The notes under the pieces were generated by a model. It was not told the DNA's origin. It saw only the letters and a program-made list of their open reading frames with translations, and ran no database searches. Below, piece by piece: positions 49,729-58,359 of a stretch of DNA of 64,000 nt; the first letter of the stretch is position 1, and every line of letters starts with the position of its first letter. This DNA is from S015-6 sp964384945. Its GTDB lineage: Bacteria > Desulfobacterota > DSWW01. The translations under genes were made by a program, and so were the position numbers. The DNA lies in NCBI GenBank assembly GCA_964384945.1, contig CAYLMK010000009.1:62001-126000 (forward strand), in the 5' to 3' direction.

Positions 49729-51432
49729 ATGGCGGAAATCACCGGAGGCGAGCTGCTCGCGCGCTCGCTCGCCAACGAAGGCGTAAGATTCATCTTCGGG
49801 CTCCCCTGCCCGGAAATCGACCCGCTCCTGGCGGCGCTGGACAAATACAATGTTCGGTTCGTGCCGATCCGGCACGAGGCGGCGGCCGTGCACATGGCAG
49901 AGGGCGTGTACAAGACAAGCGGTCAGGTCGCAGCCGTGCTCGGCAACCCGGGCCCGGGCTCGGCCAACCTCCTGCCCGGCGTGATCACGGCCCGCCACGA
50001 GGGCGTGCCCGTCTTCGTGATCACGTCCCAGCACCGGCCCGAGATCGTCTACCCGTCGTCGCCCTCCACCTTCCAGGGCCAGGATCAGCTCGACGTATTC
50101 AAGCCGGTCGTCAAGTGGGGCGGGCCGATCTTCTCGTGGACCCGCATCCCGGAAATCGTGCGCATGGCCTCCCGCGAGATGTGGATGGGCCGGCCTGGCC
50201 CGGTGCACATCGAGGCGCCCATGCCGGTCATGTACCAGACCGGAGACGACGCCAAGGCCCCGGTCTTCCCTCCCGAGCAGTACCGCTGCGGGCTGCCCCA
50301 GCCCTCCGAAAGGCAGATCGAAGAGGCGGCCGGGATGCTCGCCGCGGCCGGACGGCCGCTCATCATTTCCGGGACGGGTGTGGACCGCTCGGGCGCGAAT
50401 GCGGCGCTCATGGAGATCGTGGAGATGCTCAACTGCCCGGTCTTCAGCACCATGGCGGGCCGCTCCACGGTGCCCATCGATCACCCGAACCACATCTACA
50501 GCTTCGGTCCGGGCGGCGACCTGGTCAAGAAGGAGGCGGACGTGGTGCTCGTGGCGGGATCGAGGCTCGGCAACCTCGATCTCCCCTACGACAAGTATTG
50601 GGGGGACCCGGGCGGTCACAAGTTCATCCAGATCGACATCGACCCCCGCAACATGGGTGTGACCCGGCCGATCACGCTCGGCATCGTGGCCGACGCGAGG
50701 CCTACCCTGGAGGGACTGGTCAAGGCCCTCAAGACAGCGAAGGCAAAGCCCAGGGACGGCAAAGACCTGGCCCGCTACCGCAAGGCGGCCCAGGACTCGT
50801 GGAACGAGGCCTTCAAGATGCTCGAGGCCTGGCCGGGGCCCGGCATCCACCCTGCCCGCGCCATGCAGGCCGTGGCCGAGACCTTTGGGAAGAATGCGAT
50901 CTACCTCGCTGACGGCGGCATGACCGGGCTGTGGGCGCACTTGTTCTTGCCCGCCACCTGGCCCCGTTCCTACCAGAGCATCCTCGAACTCGGCATGCTG
51001 GGCGTGGGCGTGCCCTACGCGGTGGGCGCCAAGCTCGCCAACCCGGACCGGCAGGTCGTCTGCGTGACCGGGGACGGCGCCGCAGGCTTCAACTTCATGG
51101 AGATGCAGTCCGCCGCCCGGGAGAAGCTGAACGTCACGACCATCGTCTTTGCCGAGGGCGCATGGACCATGGAGGTGCCCAACGAGATGATGCTCTGGGG
51201 CAAGACCTTCGGCACGGACATGGGCACGGTCCGCTGGGACAAGGTAGGTGAGGGCCTGGGCTGCACCGGCTTCTACGCAGAGAAGCCGGAAGAGGTGGGC
51301 CCCGCGCTCAAGGCGGCCCGGGAGACCCCGGGGCCGACCGTGGTCTGCCTCAGGACCGACCTCCAGGCGAACCTGGCCGTCCCGGAAGACCTCATGATGC
51401 GCTTCTTCGAGGTCTACCAGGGCCCGCAGTGA
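49729..51432 (+). CDS. Thiamine-diphosphate enzyme (acetolactate synthase large-subunit-like)
   Basis: A 567-residue protein with the three-domain ThDP decarboxylase layout: LLARSLANEGVRFIFGLPCP, with the catalytic Glu in IRHEAAAVHMAEGVYK (about residue 50), a central FAD/ADP-like domain (PLIISGTGVDRSGANA) and the ThDP domain CVTGDGAAGFNFMEMQSAAR with GAWTM. The ThDP motif GDG..N is complete but reads GDGAAGFNFME. ATG 49729 follows ACGGAGGAAC. The context (SDR and acyl-CoA dehydrogenase remnant) argues for a catabolic lyase (oxalyl-CoA, sulfoacetaldehyde or benzoylformate type) rather than branched-chain synthesis; no small subunit is nearby. Confidence 0.87.
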   Translation: MAEITGGELLARSLANEGVRFIFGLPCPEIDPLLAALDKYNVRFVPIRHEAAAVHMAEGVYKTSGQVAAVLGNPGPGSANLLPGVITARHEGVPVFVITSQHRPEIVYPSSPSTFQGQDQLDVFKPVVKWGGPIFSWTRIPEIVRMASREMWMGRPGPVHIEAPMPVMYQTGDDAKAPVFPPEQYRCGLPQPSERQIEEAAGMLAAAGRPLIISGTGVDRSGANAALMEIVEMLNCPVFSTMAGRSTVPIDHPNHIYSFGPGGDLVKKEADVVLVAGSRLGNLDLPYDKYWGDPGGHKFIQIDIDPRNMGVTRPITLGIVADARPTLEGLVKALKTAKAKPRDGKDLARYRKAAQDSWNEAFKMLEAWPGPGIHPARAMQAVAETFGKNAIYLADGGMTGLWAHLFLPATWPRSYQSILELGMLGVGVPYAVGAKLANPDRQVVCVTGDGAAGFNFMEMQSAAREKLNVTTIVFAEGAWTMEVPNEMMLWGKTFGTDMGTVRWDKVGEGLGCTGFYAEKPEEVGPALKAARETPGPTVVCLRTDLQANLAVPEDLMMRFFEVYQGPQ

Positions 51433-51555
51433 GGGACAGGGGGTCGGGGATCAGGGCCCGGTCCCGAGAGGAGCATCGTCCCCCTCTCTTTGTGGCTTCC
51501 CCGGAGGCCTCGGATCTGCTAGCCTACTGAGTAAACCCATACAAGGAGAAACCCT

Positions 51556-52383
51556 TTGAAGACCCTCAGCAACAGAGTCGCGGCCGTCACGGGCGCGGCC
51601 TCGGGCATCGGCCGCGCCCTGGCCACGAACCTGGCGGCCAAGGGATGCCACCTGGCGATCTCGGACATCGACGAGGCCGGACTCCGGGAAACCGCGAGCC
51701 TCATCCCCAACCCGAACGTCAAGGTCACCACCCACGTCGTCGACGTAGCCGACCGGGAACAGGTCTACAGGTACGCCGACGACGTCGTAGCCCAACACGG
51801 CCGGGTACACATCATCATCAACAACGCAGGGGTCGCGGTCGGCGACACCATCGAAGAGGTCTCCTACGAAGACTTCGAGTGGATCGTGAACATCAACTTC
51901 TGGGGAGTGGTGTACGGCACCAAGGCCTTCCTGCCGCATCTGAAGAAGCAACCCGAGGGGCACATCGTGAACATCTCCAGCATCAACGGCATCGTGCCGA
52001 ACCCCCTGAACGGCCCCTACTGCTCCACCAAGTTCGCGGTGCGGGGCTTCACCGAAACCTTGCGCCAGGAGTTGCACGGCACCTCCGTGGGCGTGACGGT
52101 CGTCCACCCGGGCGGCATCGGCACTAAGATCGCCCACAACGCCCGCGTCCGGCGACACATCAATCCGAACAAGACACCGGAACAATTGGCTGCGGATTTT
52201 GACGCAAACGTCGTTCGTAACACCGCGGATTACGCGGCCCGAGAAATCATCGCAGGCATCCAAAAGAACAGACAGCGGGTCCTCGTGGGCGGCGACGCCA
52301 AGCTGCTCGACCGGCTGACCCGGCTCTTTCCGGAAGGCGCCACGCGGTTCGTATCCTACATGACCCACAAGTACGCGAGATGA
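51556..52383 (+). CDS. Short-chain dehydrogenase/reductase
   Basis: A 275-residue classical SDR. The nucleotide motif TGAASGIGRALATNL lies at about residues 13-27, NNAGVAVGD near 90, the catalytic Ser in ISSINGIV (about 141) and the Tyr-Lys pair in YCSTKFAV (YxxxK, about 155). The start is TTG 51556 after AAGGAG. It probably oxidises or reduces a hydroxy/keto acid or acyl-CoA with NAD(P). Its stop overlaps the ATG of the acyl-CoA dehydrogenase remnant (ATGA at 52380). Confidence 0.9.
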   Translation: MKTLSNRVAAVTGAASGIGRALATNLAAKGCHLAISDIDEAGLRETASLIPNPNVKVTTHVVDVADREQVYRYADDVVAQHGRVHIIINNAGVAVGDTIEEVSYEDFEWIVNINFWGVVYGTKAFLPHLKKQPEGHIVNISSINGIVPNPLNGPYCSTKFAVRGFTETLRQELHGTSVGVTVVHPGGIGTKIAHNARVRRHINPNKTPEQLAADFDANVVRNTADYAAREIIAGIQKNRQRVLVGGDAKLLDRLTRLFPEGATRFVSYMTHKYAR

Positions 52384-52706
52384 AAGGCGGCCGTACGCAA
52401 GGAGGCATATCCATCGACTACTTCGACGTGAACCTCGACCTGAACATCGCCCCGGGCTTCCCCGAGTATTCAATGGCCGCCAAGATCACGGCCACCAGGC
52501 TCTGCCTGGAGAACGCGAGCGACGCGATCCAGCTTCTCGGCGGCAACGGCCTGTCCAAGGAGTACCTGCCCGAGAAGCTCTTCCGGGACGTGCGCGCCAC
52601 TCTGATCGAAGACGGCAACAACGAGGTGCTCGCGCGGCACGGCGGCCACACCCTGTTCGAATGCTACCCGCGGCCCCGCGACACCATCCCCCGCATCCCG
52701 GGGTAA
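52380..52706 (+). pseudogene. Acyl-CoA dehydrogenase C-terminal remnant
   Basis: A 108-residue frame. AAKITATRLCLENASDAIQL and then LGGNGLSKEYLPEKLFRDVR with IEDGNNEVLARH match the C-terminal helical domain of acyl-CoA dehydrogenases (usually 380 residues or more). Everything before it (the FAD and substrate domains) is missing. The ATG overlaps the preceding SDR stop, which could be a junction of a deletion. A short, still-expressed domain is an alternative but unlikely to be catalytic. Confidence 0.65.
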
Positions 52707-52749
52707 CATCCTTTCAGGTCGGATGCGTGCCCGCGCTCACCGTGGCGAT

Positions 52750-52828
52750 CCCTCTCCTTTTGGGAGAAGGTGAGGATGAGGGAAGCCTCGGAACGCAAGA
52801 GATCCCCGCGTCCGCGAGGATGACGGCC
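52750..52828. repeat. REP-like palindromic elements
   Basis: TCTCCTTTTGGGAGA forms a hairpin near 52753-52767. At 52801-52827 the sequence is the complement of a GTCATCCTCGCGGACGCGGG element, the same pattern as the elements inside the HNH gene at 63002 and 63167. The 52707-52924 gap holds nothing else coding. These resemble dispersed GTCATTCCCGCG elements of proteobacterial genomes. Confidence 0.5.
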
Positions 52829-52924
52829 TGTGGAGCCTCTTCGAGAGCAAAGGCAAACATTATAGACCTGACCCCATCTCCGTGATAGAGTACATAAGCC
52901 CAATCACCATGCAAGGAAAGACCC

Positions 52925-53317
52925 ATGCGCATCCTGCACACCATGATCCGCGTCGCCGACCTGGAGGAATCGCTCAAGTTCTACACCGAGGTCCTCGGTA
53001 TGAAGCTCCTGCGCAGGAAGGATTTCCCGACCGGCAAGTTCACCCTCGCCTTCGTGGGCTACGGCAAAGAATCCGAGGAGGCCGCCCTCGAACTGACCCA
53101 CAATTGGGACATTGATCATTACGAGCTGGGCAATGCTTACGGCCACATTGCTATCGAAGTGGACGACGTCTACGAGGCGTGCGACAAGATCAAGGCCCGG
53201 GGCGGCCGGGTCGTCCGGGAGGCCGGCCCGATGAAAGAAAGCGGCACGATTCTGGCCTTTCTCGAGGACCCGGACGGATACCGGATCGAGCTCCTGGGCA
53301 GGAAACGGACCGAGTAA
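52925..53317 (+). CDS. gloA: Lactoylglutathione lyase (glyoxalase I)
   Basis: A 130-residue VOC-fold protein, the usual GloA length. LHTMIRVADLEESLKFYTEV holds metal ligand His5; ALELTHNWDIDHYELGNAYG includes the first Glu; YGHIAIEVDDVYEACDKIKA the second His; and EDPDGYRIELLGRK the last Glu. All four metal ligands are present and the spacing is that of Ni-type enzymes. It isomerises the methylglyoxal-glutathione (or a related thiol) adduct in detoxification. It stands alone. Confidence 0.92.
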   Translation: MRILHTMIRVADLEESLKFYTEVLGMKLLRRKDFPTGKFTLAFVGYGKESEEAALELTHNWDIDHYELGNAYGHIAIEVDDVYEACDKIKARGGRVVREAGPMKESGTILAFLEDPDGYRIELLGRKRTE

Positions 53318-53408
53318 GCCAAGCGGAACGCCTGACCGAGGCCCGCCTCTGCTATGATAAGCTAGAGGACTCAGCGGGCCCCCTCAAAGGAAAGCCTTCT
53401 CCCATCCC

Positions 53409-54056
53409 TCACCAGAAGGCGCTTCCGACCCTGATACGGAAGGCGAACTCCGTCTCGGTCCCGAAGTCCCCGAATGCGAATCCCGGCCCGAGCTCGAACA
53501 GGAGCCACGGCGTGATCGAATTCGTGGCCTGGAATTCCGCCCCGATTCGGGCCAGGATCGGCAGCACGACCAGGTCGTCGGCATCTTCCACAAAGAGGAA
53601 AGACAAGGGGATCGTTCCCCCGGTGATCAGGTTGACCTTCGGGGTCAGGTCGATGGTCACGGGAACGCCCAATTCGCTGCGGAGTCCGAAGACAAAGCGA
53701 TCGTCCCATCGCCCCGCCTCGGCGCTTCCGAACAGGAATCCGGGGGTCACGCGGAAGGCGACGTTCGTCGCCCCGCTCCTCAGGAGATGCCATTGCAGAG
53801 GCACATTGATTGCCCCGCCGATCTCCACATCCGAGAATTCACCGGACCAGTCCCCATAGACCAACTCCGCTCCGATCGCCCACTCGGGCGAGCCCGAGTG
53901 CCACCACTCGTAAGCAAGGCTGGGCCACCCCACTCCGACCAGGTGTGCCGTGCCCCCGGCCATCGGTTTTCCGCCGAGCAGGGACGGCGGCCCGGCAAAG
54001 GCCGTACCGCCGGCACACAGGGTAACAAGGATCAGGACGAAAAGCCTCGTCTTCAT
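53409..54056 (-). CDS. Outer-membrane beta-barrel-like protein
   Basis: A 215-residue exported protein with signal peptide RLFVLILVTLCAGGTAFAG, cleaved after TAFA. The rest is alternating hydrophobic strands with Gly/aromatic residues and ends in RIRVGSAFW, the aromatic C-terminus typical of barrel proteins. About eight to ten strands would fit. I recognise no family. It is divergent from the phosphoesterase gene. Confidence 0.65.
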   Translation of the reverse strand: MKTRLFVLILVTLCAGGTAFAGPPSLLGGKPMAGGTAHLVGVGWPSLAYEWWHSGSPEWAIGAELVYGDWSGEFSDVEIGGAINVPLQWHLLRSGATNVAFRVTPGFLFGSAEAGRWDDRFVFGLRSELGVPVTIDLTPKVNLITGGTIPLSFLFVEDADDLVVLPILARIGAEFQATNSITPWLLFELGPGFAFGDFGTETEFAFRIRVGSAFW

Positions 54057-54245
54057 GGATGAATCCCCCTTCTTTCGTCAGATTCTCGGATATCTCGACA
54101 AGCCGCCTGCCGCCCGACAGGCCCTGGAACTTCCGCCTCGGGCAAAGATCGGAGAATGCAACAAAGCCAGGGAACTGTCAACCGCAGGATCGCCCCCTGG
54201 ATCGCCAGCGCAAAGGAACCTTTCGCCTCACTTTTCTCAGGAGCT

Positions 54246-54275
54246 TTGACCGGATCTGTCAAACACCCCTAATAT
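54246..54275 (+). promoter_or_regulatory. Sigma-70-like promoter of the SbcCD-like pair
   Basis: TTGACC (54246-54251) and TAATAT (54270-54275) with an 18-base gap lie about 27 bases before ATG 54302, which follows AAAGGAGGGG. Confidence 0.55.
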
Positions 54276-54301
54276 ACTGGAGCCTGAAAGGAGGGGAACC
54301 G

Positions 54302-55486
54302 ATGAAGTTCATCCACACGGCGGACTGGCAGATCGGGATGAAGGCGGTGCACGCCGGCGCCGCGGGGACCAGGCTTCGCGAGGCGCGGCTGGCGGCCGCG
54401 CGCAGGGTCGTGGAAGAGGCCGCAAGGCGAGGCGCAGAGTTCCTCCTGTTGGCCGGGGACACCTTTGAAGACAACGGGGTGGACCGCGTGCTCGTGCAGA
54501 AGGTGGCCGACATCCTGGGAGGATCCGGCGTGCCGGTCTACGTGATCCCGGGGAACCACGACCCGCTGGTCCCGGGCTCGGTCTGGGACCACCCGGTGTG
54601 GGGAGAACAGGCAAAGGTGGTCGTCCTCCGGAAGGCCGAACCGCTGGCGCTGCCCGGGGGTACGCTCTACCCCTGCCCGGTCCTGGAGAAGCACTCGAGG
54701 AAGGACCCCACGGCCTGGATCCCTGCCGCCGGCCCGGCAGGCGCAAACGGGCTCCGGATCGGGATCGCGCACGGGACGGTCGAGGGCATGCCGCAGGCGG
54801 ACCCCGATCACCCCATCCCCAGGGACGCGGCCGCTCGCGCCGGCCTGGATTACCTCGCGCTCGGCCACTGGCACTCGACGACCCTGTACGAGGAGGCGGC
54901 CGGCGGGCCGGTCCGCATGGCCTATTCCGGCACGCACGAGACTACGCGGTTCGGCGAGAGGGACAGCGGAAACGTGCTCCTGGTCGAGATCGCCCCGCCC
55001 GCGGCCACCCGTGCGGACGGAAGGGGCGGCCGTCCGAGCGCCGCGCCTCGCGTCACACCTCTCAGGACCGGCGGCCTGCAGTGGATCACGCACACCGGAC
55101 AAATCGGCCGCCAAGGGGATCTCGCCCGGATCCGCGCCCTGGTGGAAGGCGTGGAGAACCCGCAGACCGCCCTGATCGAGGTCCGGCTTCTCGGGCTCCT
55201 TCCCGCCTCCGACGGCGCCGAACTCGGCCGCCTCGCGCAGGTGCTCGAGTCGCGCTTTCTCTATCAGCGCCTGGACACCGAAGGGCTGCACCCCGCGCCC
55301 GAGGACGATAACTGGCTCGAAGGCCTCCCCCACGGGGCCTTGCGGGAGGCAGCCCTTCAACTGCGGGAGATGGCAGACTTCGACCGGGCCGCGGCCGCCG
55401 GCCGGGCCTCCGCCGGCGTCTCGCCGAGGGTTGCGGCGCAAGCCCTGCTCGAACTCTATGCCCTTGCACAGGAGGCGGGACGATGA
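54302..55486 (+). CDS. Calcineurin-like metallophosphoesterase (SbcD/YhaO-like)
   Basis: A 394-residue protein. The metal motifs in order are FIHTADWQIG, LLLAGDTFEDNGVD, VIPGNHDPL, GIAHGT and GHWHSTTL. This is the Mre11/SbcD nuclease core; the C-terminal 130 residues are a cap and a coiled helix. ATG 54302 is set by the family start and the ribosome site. It overlaps the AAA gene by four bases, so the two form the YhaO/YhaN-type complex, probably a DNA end-processing nuclease. It is shorter than E. coli SbcD-type regulators would need for recombination control. Confidence 0.88.
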   Translation: MKFIHTADWQIGMKAVHAGAAGTRLREARLAAARRVVEEAARRGAEFLLLAGDTFEDNGVDRVLVQKVADILGGSGVPVYVIPGNHDPLVPGSVWDHPVWGEQAKVVVLRKAEPLALPGGTLYPCPVLEKHSRKDPTAWIPAAGPAGANGLRIGIAHGTVEGMPQADPDHPIPRDAAARAGLDYLALGHWHSTTLYEEAAGGPVRMAYSGTHETTRFGERDSGNVLLVEIAPPAATRADGRGGRPSAAPRVTPLRTGGLQWITHTGQIGRQGDLARIRALVEGVENPQTALIEVRLLGLLPASDGAELGRLAQVLESRFLYQRLDTEGLHPAPEDDNWLEGLPHGALREAALQLREMADFDRAAAAGRASAGVSPRVAAQALLELYALAQEAGR

Positions 55487-58194
55487 TTCTGCACACGATC
55501 GGGGTGCAGGGCTGGAGGTGTTTCGCCGACCCCATGACGGTCGGACCCTTCGGGGAACGGATCAACGTCATCCACGCACCCAACGCCATGGGCAAGTCCA
55601 CGCTGCTCGAGGCCCTGTTCCGGGGGTTCTTCGACGGCCACCGCGTGGGAGGCCGCGAAGCGGAGATGATACGGCCCTGGGGCCGCGACCTTTCCCCCGA
55701 GGTGACCCTGGAATTCTCCGATGCCGGGGCCGACTACCGGCTCAGGAAGCGGTTCCTGGTCAACGCCTCCTCGGAACTGCTGAGAAGGGAGGGCACGAAG
55801 TTCGTCCGACTCGCCGAGGGGGAGAAGGCGGACGAGTTCGTGCGCAATCTCTTCGCGGCCGGCTCGCCGGGCCGCGGCCTCTCCAAGCCCGCCCACTGGG
55901 GACTAGCCCAGGTCCTGCTGGTTCCGCAGGGCGAGCTTGCGGTGCCCGAACTCTCCGGCAATCTCGTCACCGACATCCAGCAGTCTCTGGGCGCGCAGGT
56001 CTGCGGCCCGGGCACCGGCCCCCTCGAGCAGAGGATCGAGGCGCTCTACCTCAGCTTCTTCACGCCCACCGGCAAGATCAAGGCGGGCAAGGAGGCGCCG
56101 GCGATCGTCGAGATGCGGTCACGCTTGGAAGAGATCGAGGGCAAACGGCGCAGCCTCCTCGATCTTCTGGATGGCTTCGAACGGCTGAGCCGCCGGGTCG
56201 AGGACCTGCGCGCCGGCAGGGCGCAGGCAAAGCGGGATGCCGAAGGCCTGGAGGAAGAGCTGCGCAAGGCCCGCCACCTCGCCCAGTCGTACCGAAGCCA
56301 GGCAGCCGAACGGGACAGGCGGCAGGAACAGGTGAAATCCGCATCGGCACGGTACTCGGAGCTCAAGCAGCGCATCGACGGGATCGATGCCGCGCGCAAG
56401 GAGCTGGCTGCGGCCCGCGAGGACCTCGAGCGGCTCAAGGTCGACATATCCGAGAGGGCCGAGGATCTCAAGAAGCTCGGCGCCCAGGCGGAGAAGGCAA
56501 AGGCCGACCTGGAGGAGGTGCGCAAGGGGCGCATCGCGGTGGACAGGGCGGAGGCCGAGGCCGAGTACGCCCGCCGGTTCGTCGAGGCCGGGCAGGGCCT
56601 CTGCCGGCTGGAGGGGCTCCTCGGGAAGGTCCGGGGGGCAGCCGACGAGCTGGAGGCCGCCAAGAAGGAACTGGCCCGGGCCGTCGCGCCCGACCCCAAG
56701 ACGCTCAAGGCCATACGAAAGGCGCTCAGCGCCCGCGACGAGGCCCAGGTCCGGCTCGACGCCGCACTCATCACGCTCGAGATTGTCCCGCAGGTGACGG
56801 GCCGGATCGAGATCCTCGCTGCCGAGGAGACCGGAAACAAGGGGTTGACCCCAGGCGCCCCGGTGCTCGTCAAGGGCGCGCCCGAGGTGGTCGTGGACCT
56901 GGAGGGCGTGGCCCGCATCCGCGCCCGCGGCCCCGCCGGCACCGTGGAGGAGCTTCGGGAAGAGGTGGCCCGGGAAACCGAAAGGGTGAGGAAACTCACC
57001 GAGGGCTTCGGCACCGCCGACATCGACCGACTCGAGGCCTTGAGCGAGCAGGCGCGGGCCGTCCAGCAGAAGGTCTCGGCCGCCCGGACCCGGCTCGAGA
57101 CCCTTCTCTCCGGCAGCTCCCGGGAGGCCTTCGAGCAGGAACGGCGCAAGCAGGAGAAGATCATCGAGGGCCTCTGCCGGGAGCACCCCGGCTGGGCCGA
57201 CGCTCCGCCGGATGCCGACTCCCTCCGCGAGAGCGCCAAGAAGATCAAGGAGGCCTTCATCTCCCGCGTCGAGGAGGCGGAGCTCAAGAAGGAGAAGGCG
57301 GAGCAAGCCTTTCAGGCCGCAAACGTGGGGATCGCCAAGCTCCAGGTGGAGCACGACATGGCGCACCGCAGGGCAACCTCCGCTTCGGACAGGCTCGCGG
57401 AGATGCAGAAAGACGGGATGGACGACCGGGAGCGCGCGGAGGCCCTGAAGCGGCTCTCGCTCGAGTGGGAAGCGGCGCGGAGCGCGCTCGAAGGGCTCGA
57501 GACCGAGCTCGCCCGCTTCCTCGACGACCCCGCCCTCGTCGTGGACAGGCTCGAGAGACAACGCAGCGCCCTGCAGGAGCAGGCCTCGAATGCGCTCGAG
57601 ATCCTCAAGACGGAGGAGGGGCGGCTGGTGCAGATCGCCGCAGAAGGCCCCTACTCGGCCCTCTCCCGGTCGGAGGAACAGATCGCGGATCTCAAGACCC
57701 GCATCGACGCCGAAGAACTCCGCATCGATGCGATCCGGCTCCTCCGCGACACGATCCATCAATGCAGGGCGAGGATCCTCGCGGACCTGAGAAGGCCGGT
57801 CGAGGAGTCCGCGACCCGGATGCTACAACGGATCGCGGGTGCCCGGCTCGGCACTGTCCAACTCGCCGACCGCTTCCAGCCGCAGGCCGTCCGGCCGCGG
57901 ATCGCGGACGTCGAGGTGGGCCTCAGCGAACTCTCGGGTGGCGAGAAAGAGCAGGTTCATCTCGCGGTCCGGCTCGCCCTGGCCGAGGTCCTCGCAGCCG
58001 GCGACGAGCGCAGATTCGTCGTCCTCGACGACGCGCTCACCGCAACCGACACGGGCCGCCTCGCCCGCATCCTCTCCATCCTGGAAGAGGCCGCCCAGCG
58101 ACTCCAGCTCTTCATCCTCACCTGCCACCCGGAGCGTTACCGCGGCCTCGCCGACGCGGAATTCTTCGACGTGGAAGGAATTGTGCGTGGGTAG
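55483..58194 (+). CDS. SbcC/Rad50-like AAA ATPase without zinc hook (YhaN-like)
   Basis: A 903-residue SMC-like ATPase. Walker A is APNAMGKSTLLEALF (about residue 30). The signature LSGGEKEQVHLAVRLALAE lies near 820 and Walker B is FVVLDDALTATD near 850. Between them is a long coiled coil, interrupted near residues 440-490 by a short beta-rich insert (APVLVKGAPEVVVDLEGVAR). There is no CXXC zinc hook, so dimerisation must differ from Rad50. The end, FILTCHPERYRGLADAEFFD, is typical of this subgroup. Two degenerate copies of its 3' end lie 2.8 and 4 kb downstream. It works with the preceding phosphoesterase. Confidence 0.9.
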   Translation: MILHTIGVQGWRCFADPMTVGPFGERINVIHAPNAMGKSTLLEALFRGFFDGHRVGGREAEMIRPWGRDLSPEVTLEFSDAGADYRLRKRFLVNASSELLRREGTKFVRLAEGEKADEFVRNLFAAGSPGRGLSKPAHWGLAQVLLVPQGELAVPELSGNLVTDIQQSLGAQVCGPGTGPLEQRIEALYLSFFTPTGKIKAGKEAPAIVEMRSRLEEIEGKRRSLLDLLDGFERLSRRVEDLRAGRAQAKRDAEGLEEELRKARHLAQSYRSQAAERDRRQEQVKSASARYSELKQRIDGIDAARKELAAAREDLERLKVDISERAEDLKKLGAQAEKAKADLEEVRKGRIAVDRAEAEAEYARRFVEAGQGLCRLEGLLGKVRGAADELEAAKKELARAVAPDPKTLKAIRKALSARDEAQVRLDAALITLEIVPQVTGRIEILAAEETGNKGLTPGAPVLVKGAPEVVVDLEGVARIRARGPAGTVEELREEVARETERVRKLTEGFGTADIDRLEALSEQARAVQQKVSAARTRLETLLSGSSREAFEQERRKQEKIIEGLCREHPGWADAPPDADSLRESAKKIKEAFISRVEEAELKKEKAEQAFQAANVGIAKLQVEHDMAHRRATSASDRLAEMQKDGMDDRERAEALKRLSLEWEAARSALEGLETELARFLDDPALVVDRLERQRSALQEQASNALEILKTEEGRLVQIAAEGPYSALSRSEEQIADLKTRIDAEELRIDAIRLLRDTIHQCRARILADLRRPVEESATRMLQRIAGARLGTVQLADRFQPQAVRPRIADVEVGLSELSGGEKEQVHLAVRLALAEVLAAGDERRFVVLDDALTATDTGRLARILSILEEAAQRLQLFILTCHPERYRGLADAEFFDVEGIVRG

Positions 58195-58359
58195 GGTGAA
58201 ACGGCCATTACGATCGCCGGACAGTCCTCCGCGGGGGGTGCGAACAACGGGTTGATGCAGAGAACGGCCCCGGCTATTGACACGCGCGGCGATCCTGGAT
58301 CATAAAATCCTTCAGTTCCCGATCGCCCCCCCCCGATAACCGACAAGGGAGGATGCAGC

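Noticed and set aside
56046..57762. Long antisense frames in the SbcC-like gene
   Set aside because: Ser/Arg- or Leu/Gly-rich translation with no similarity; the sense frame is a complete ATPase.
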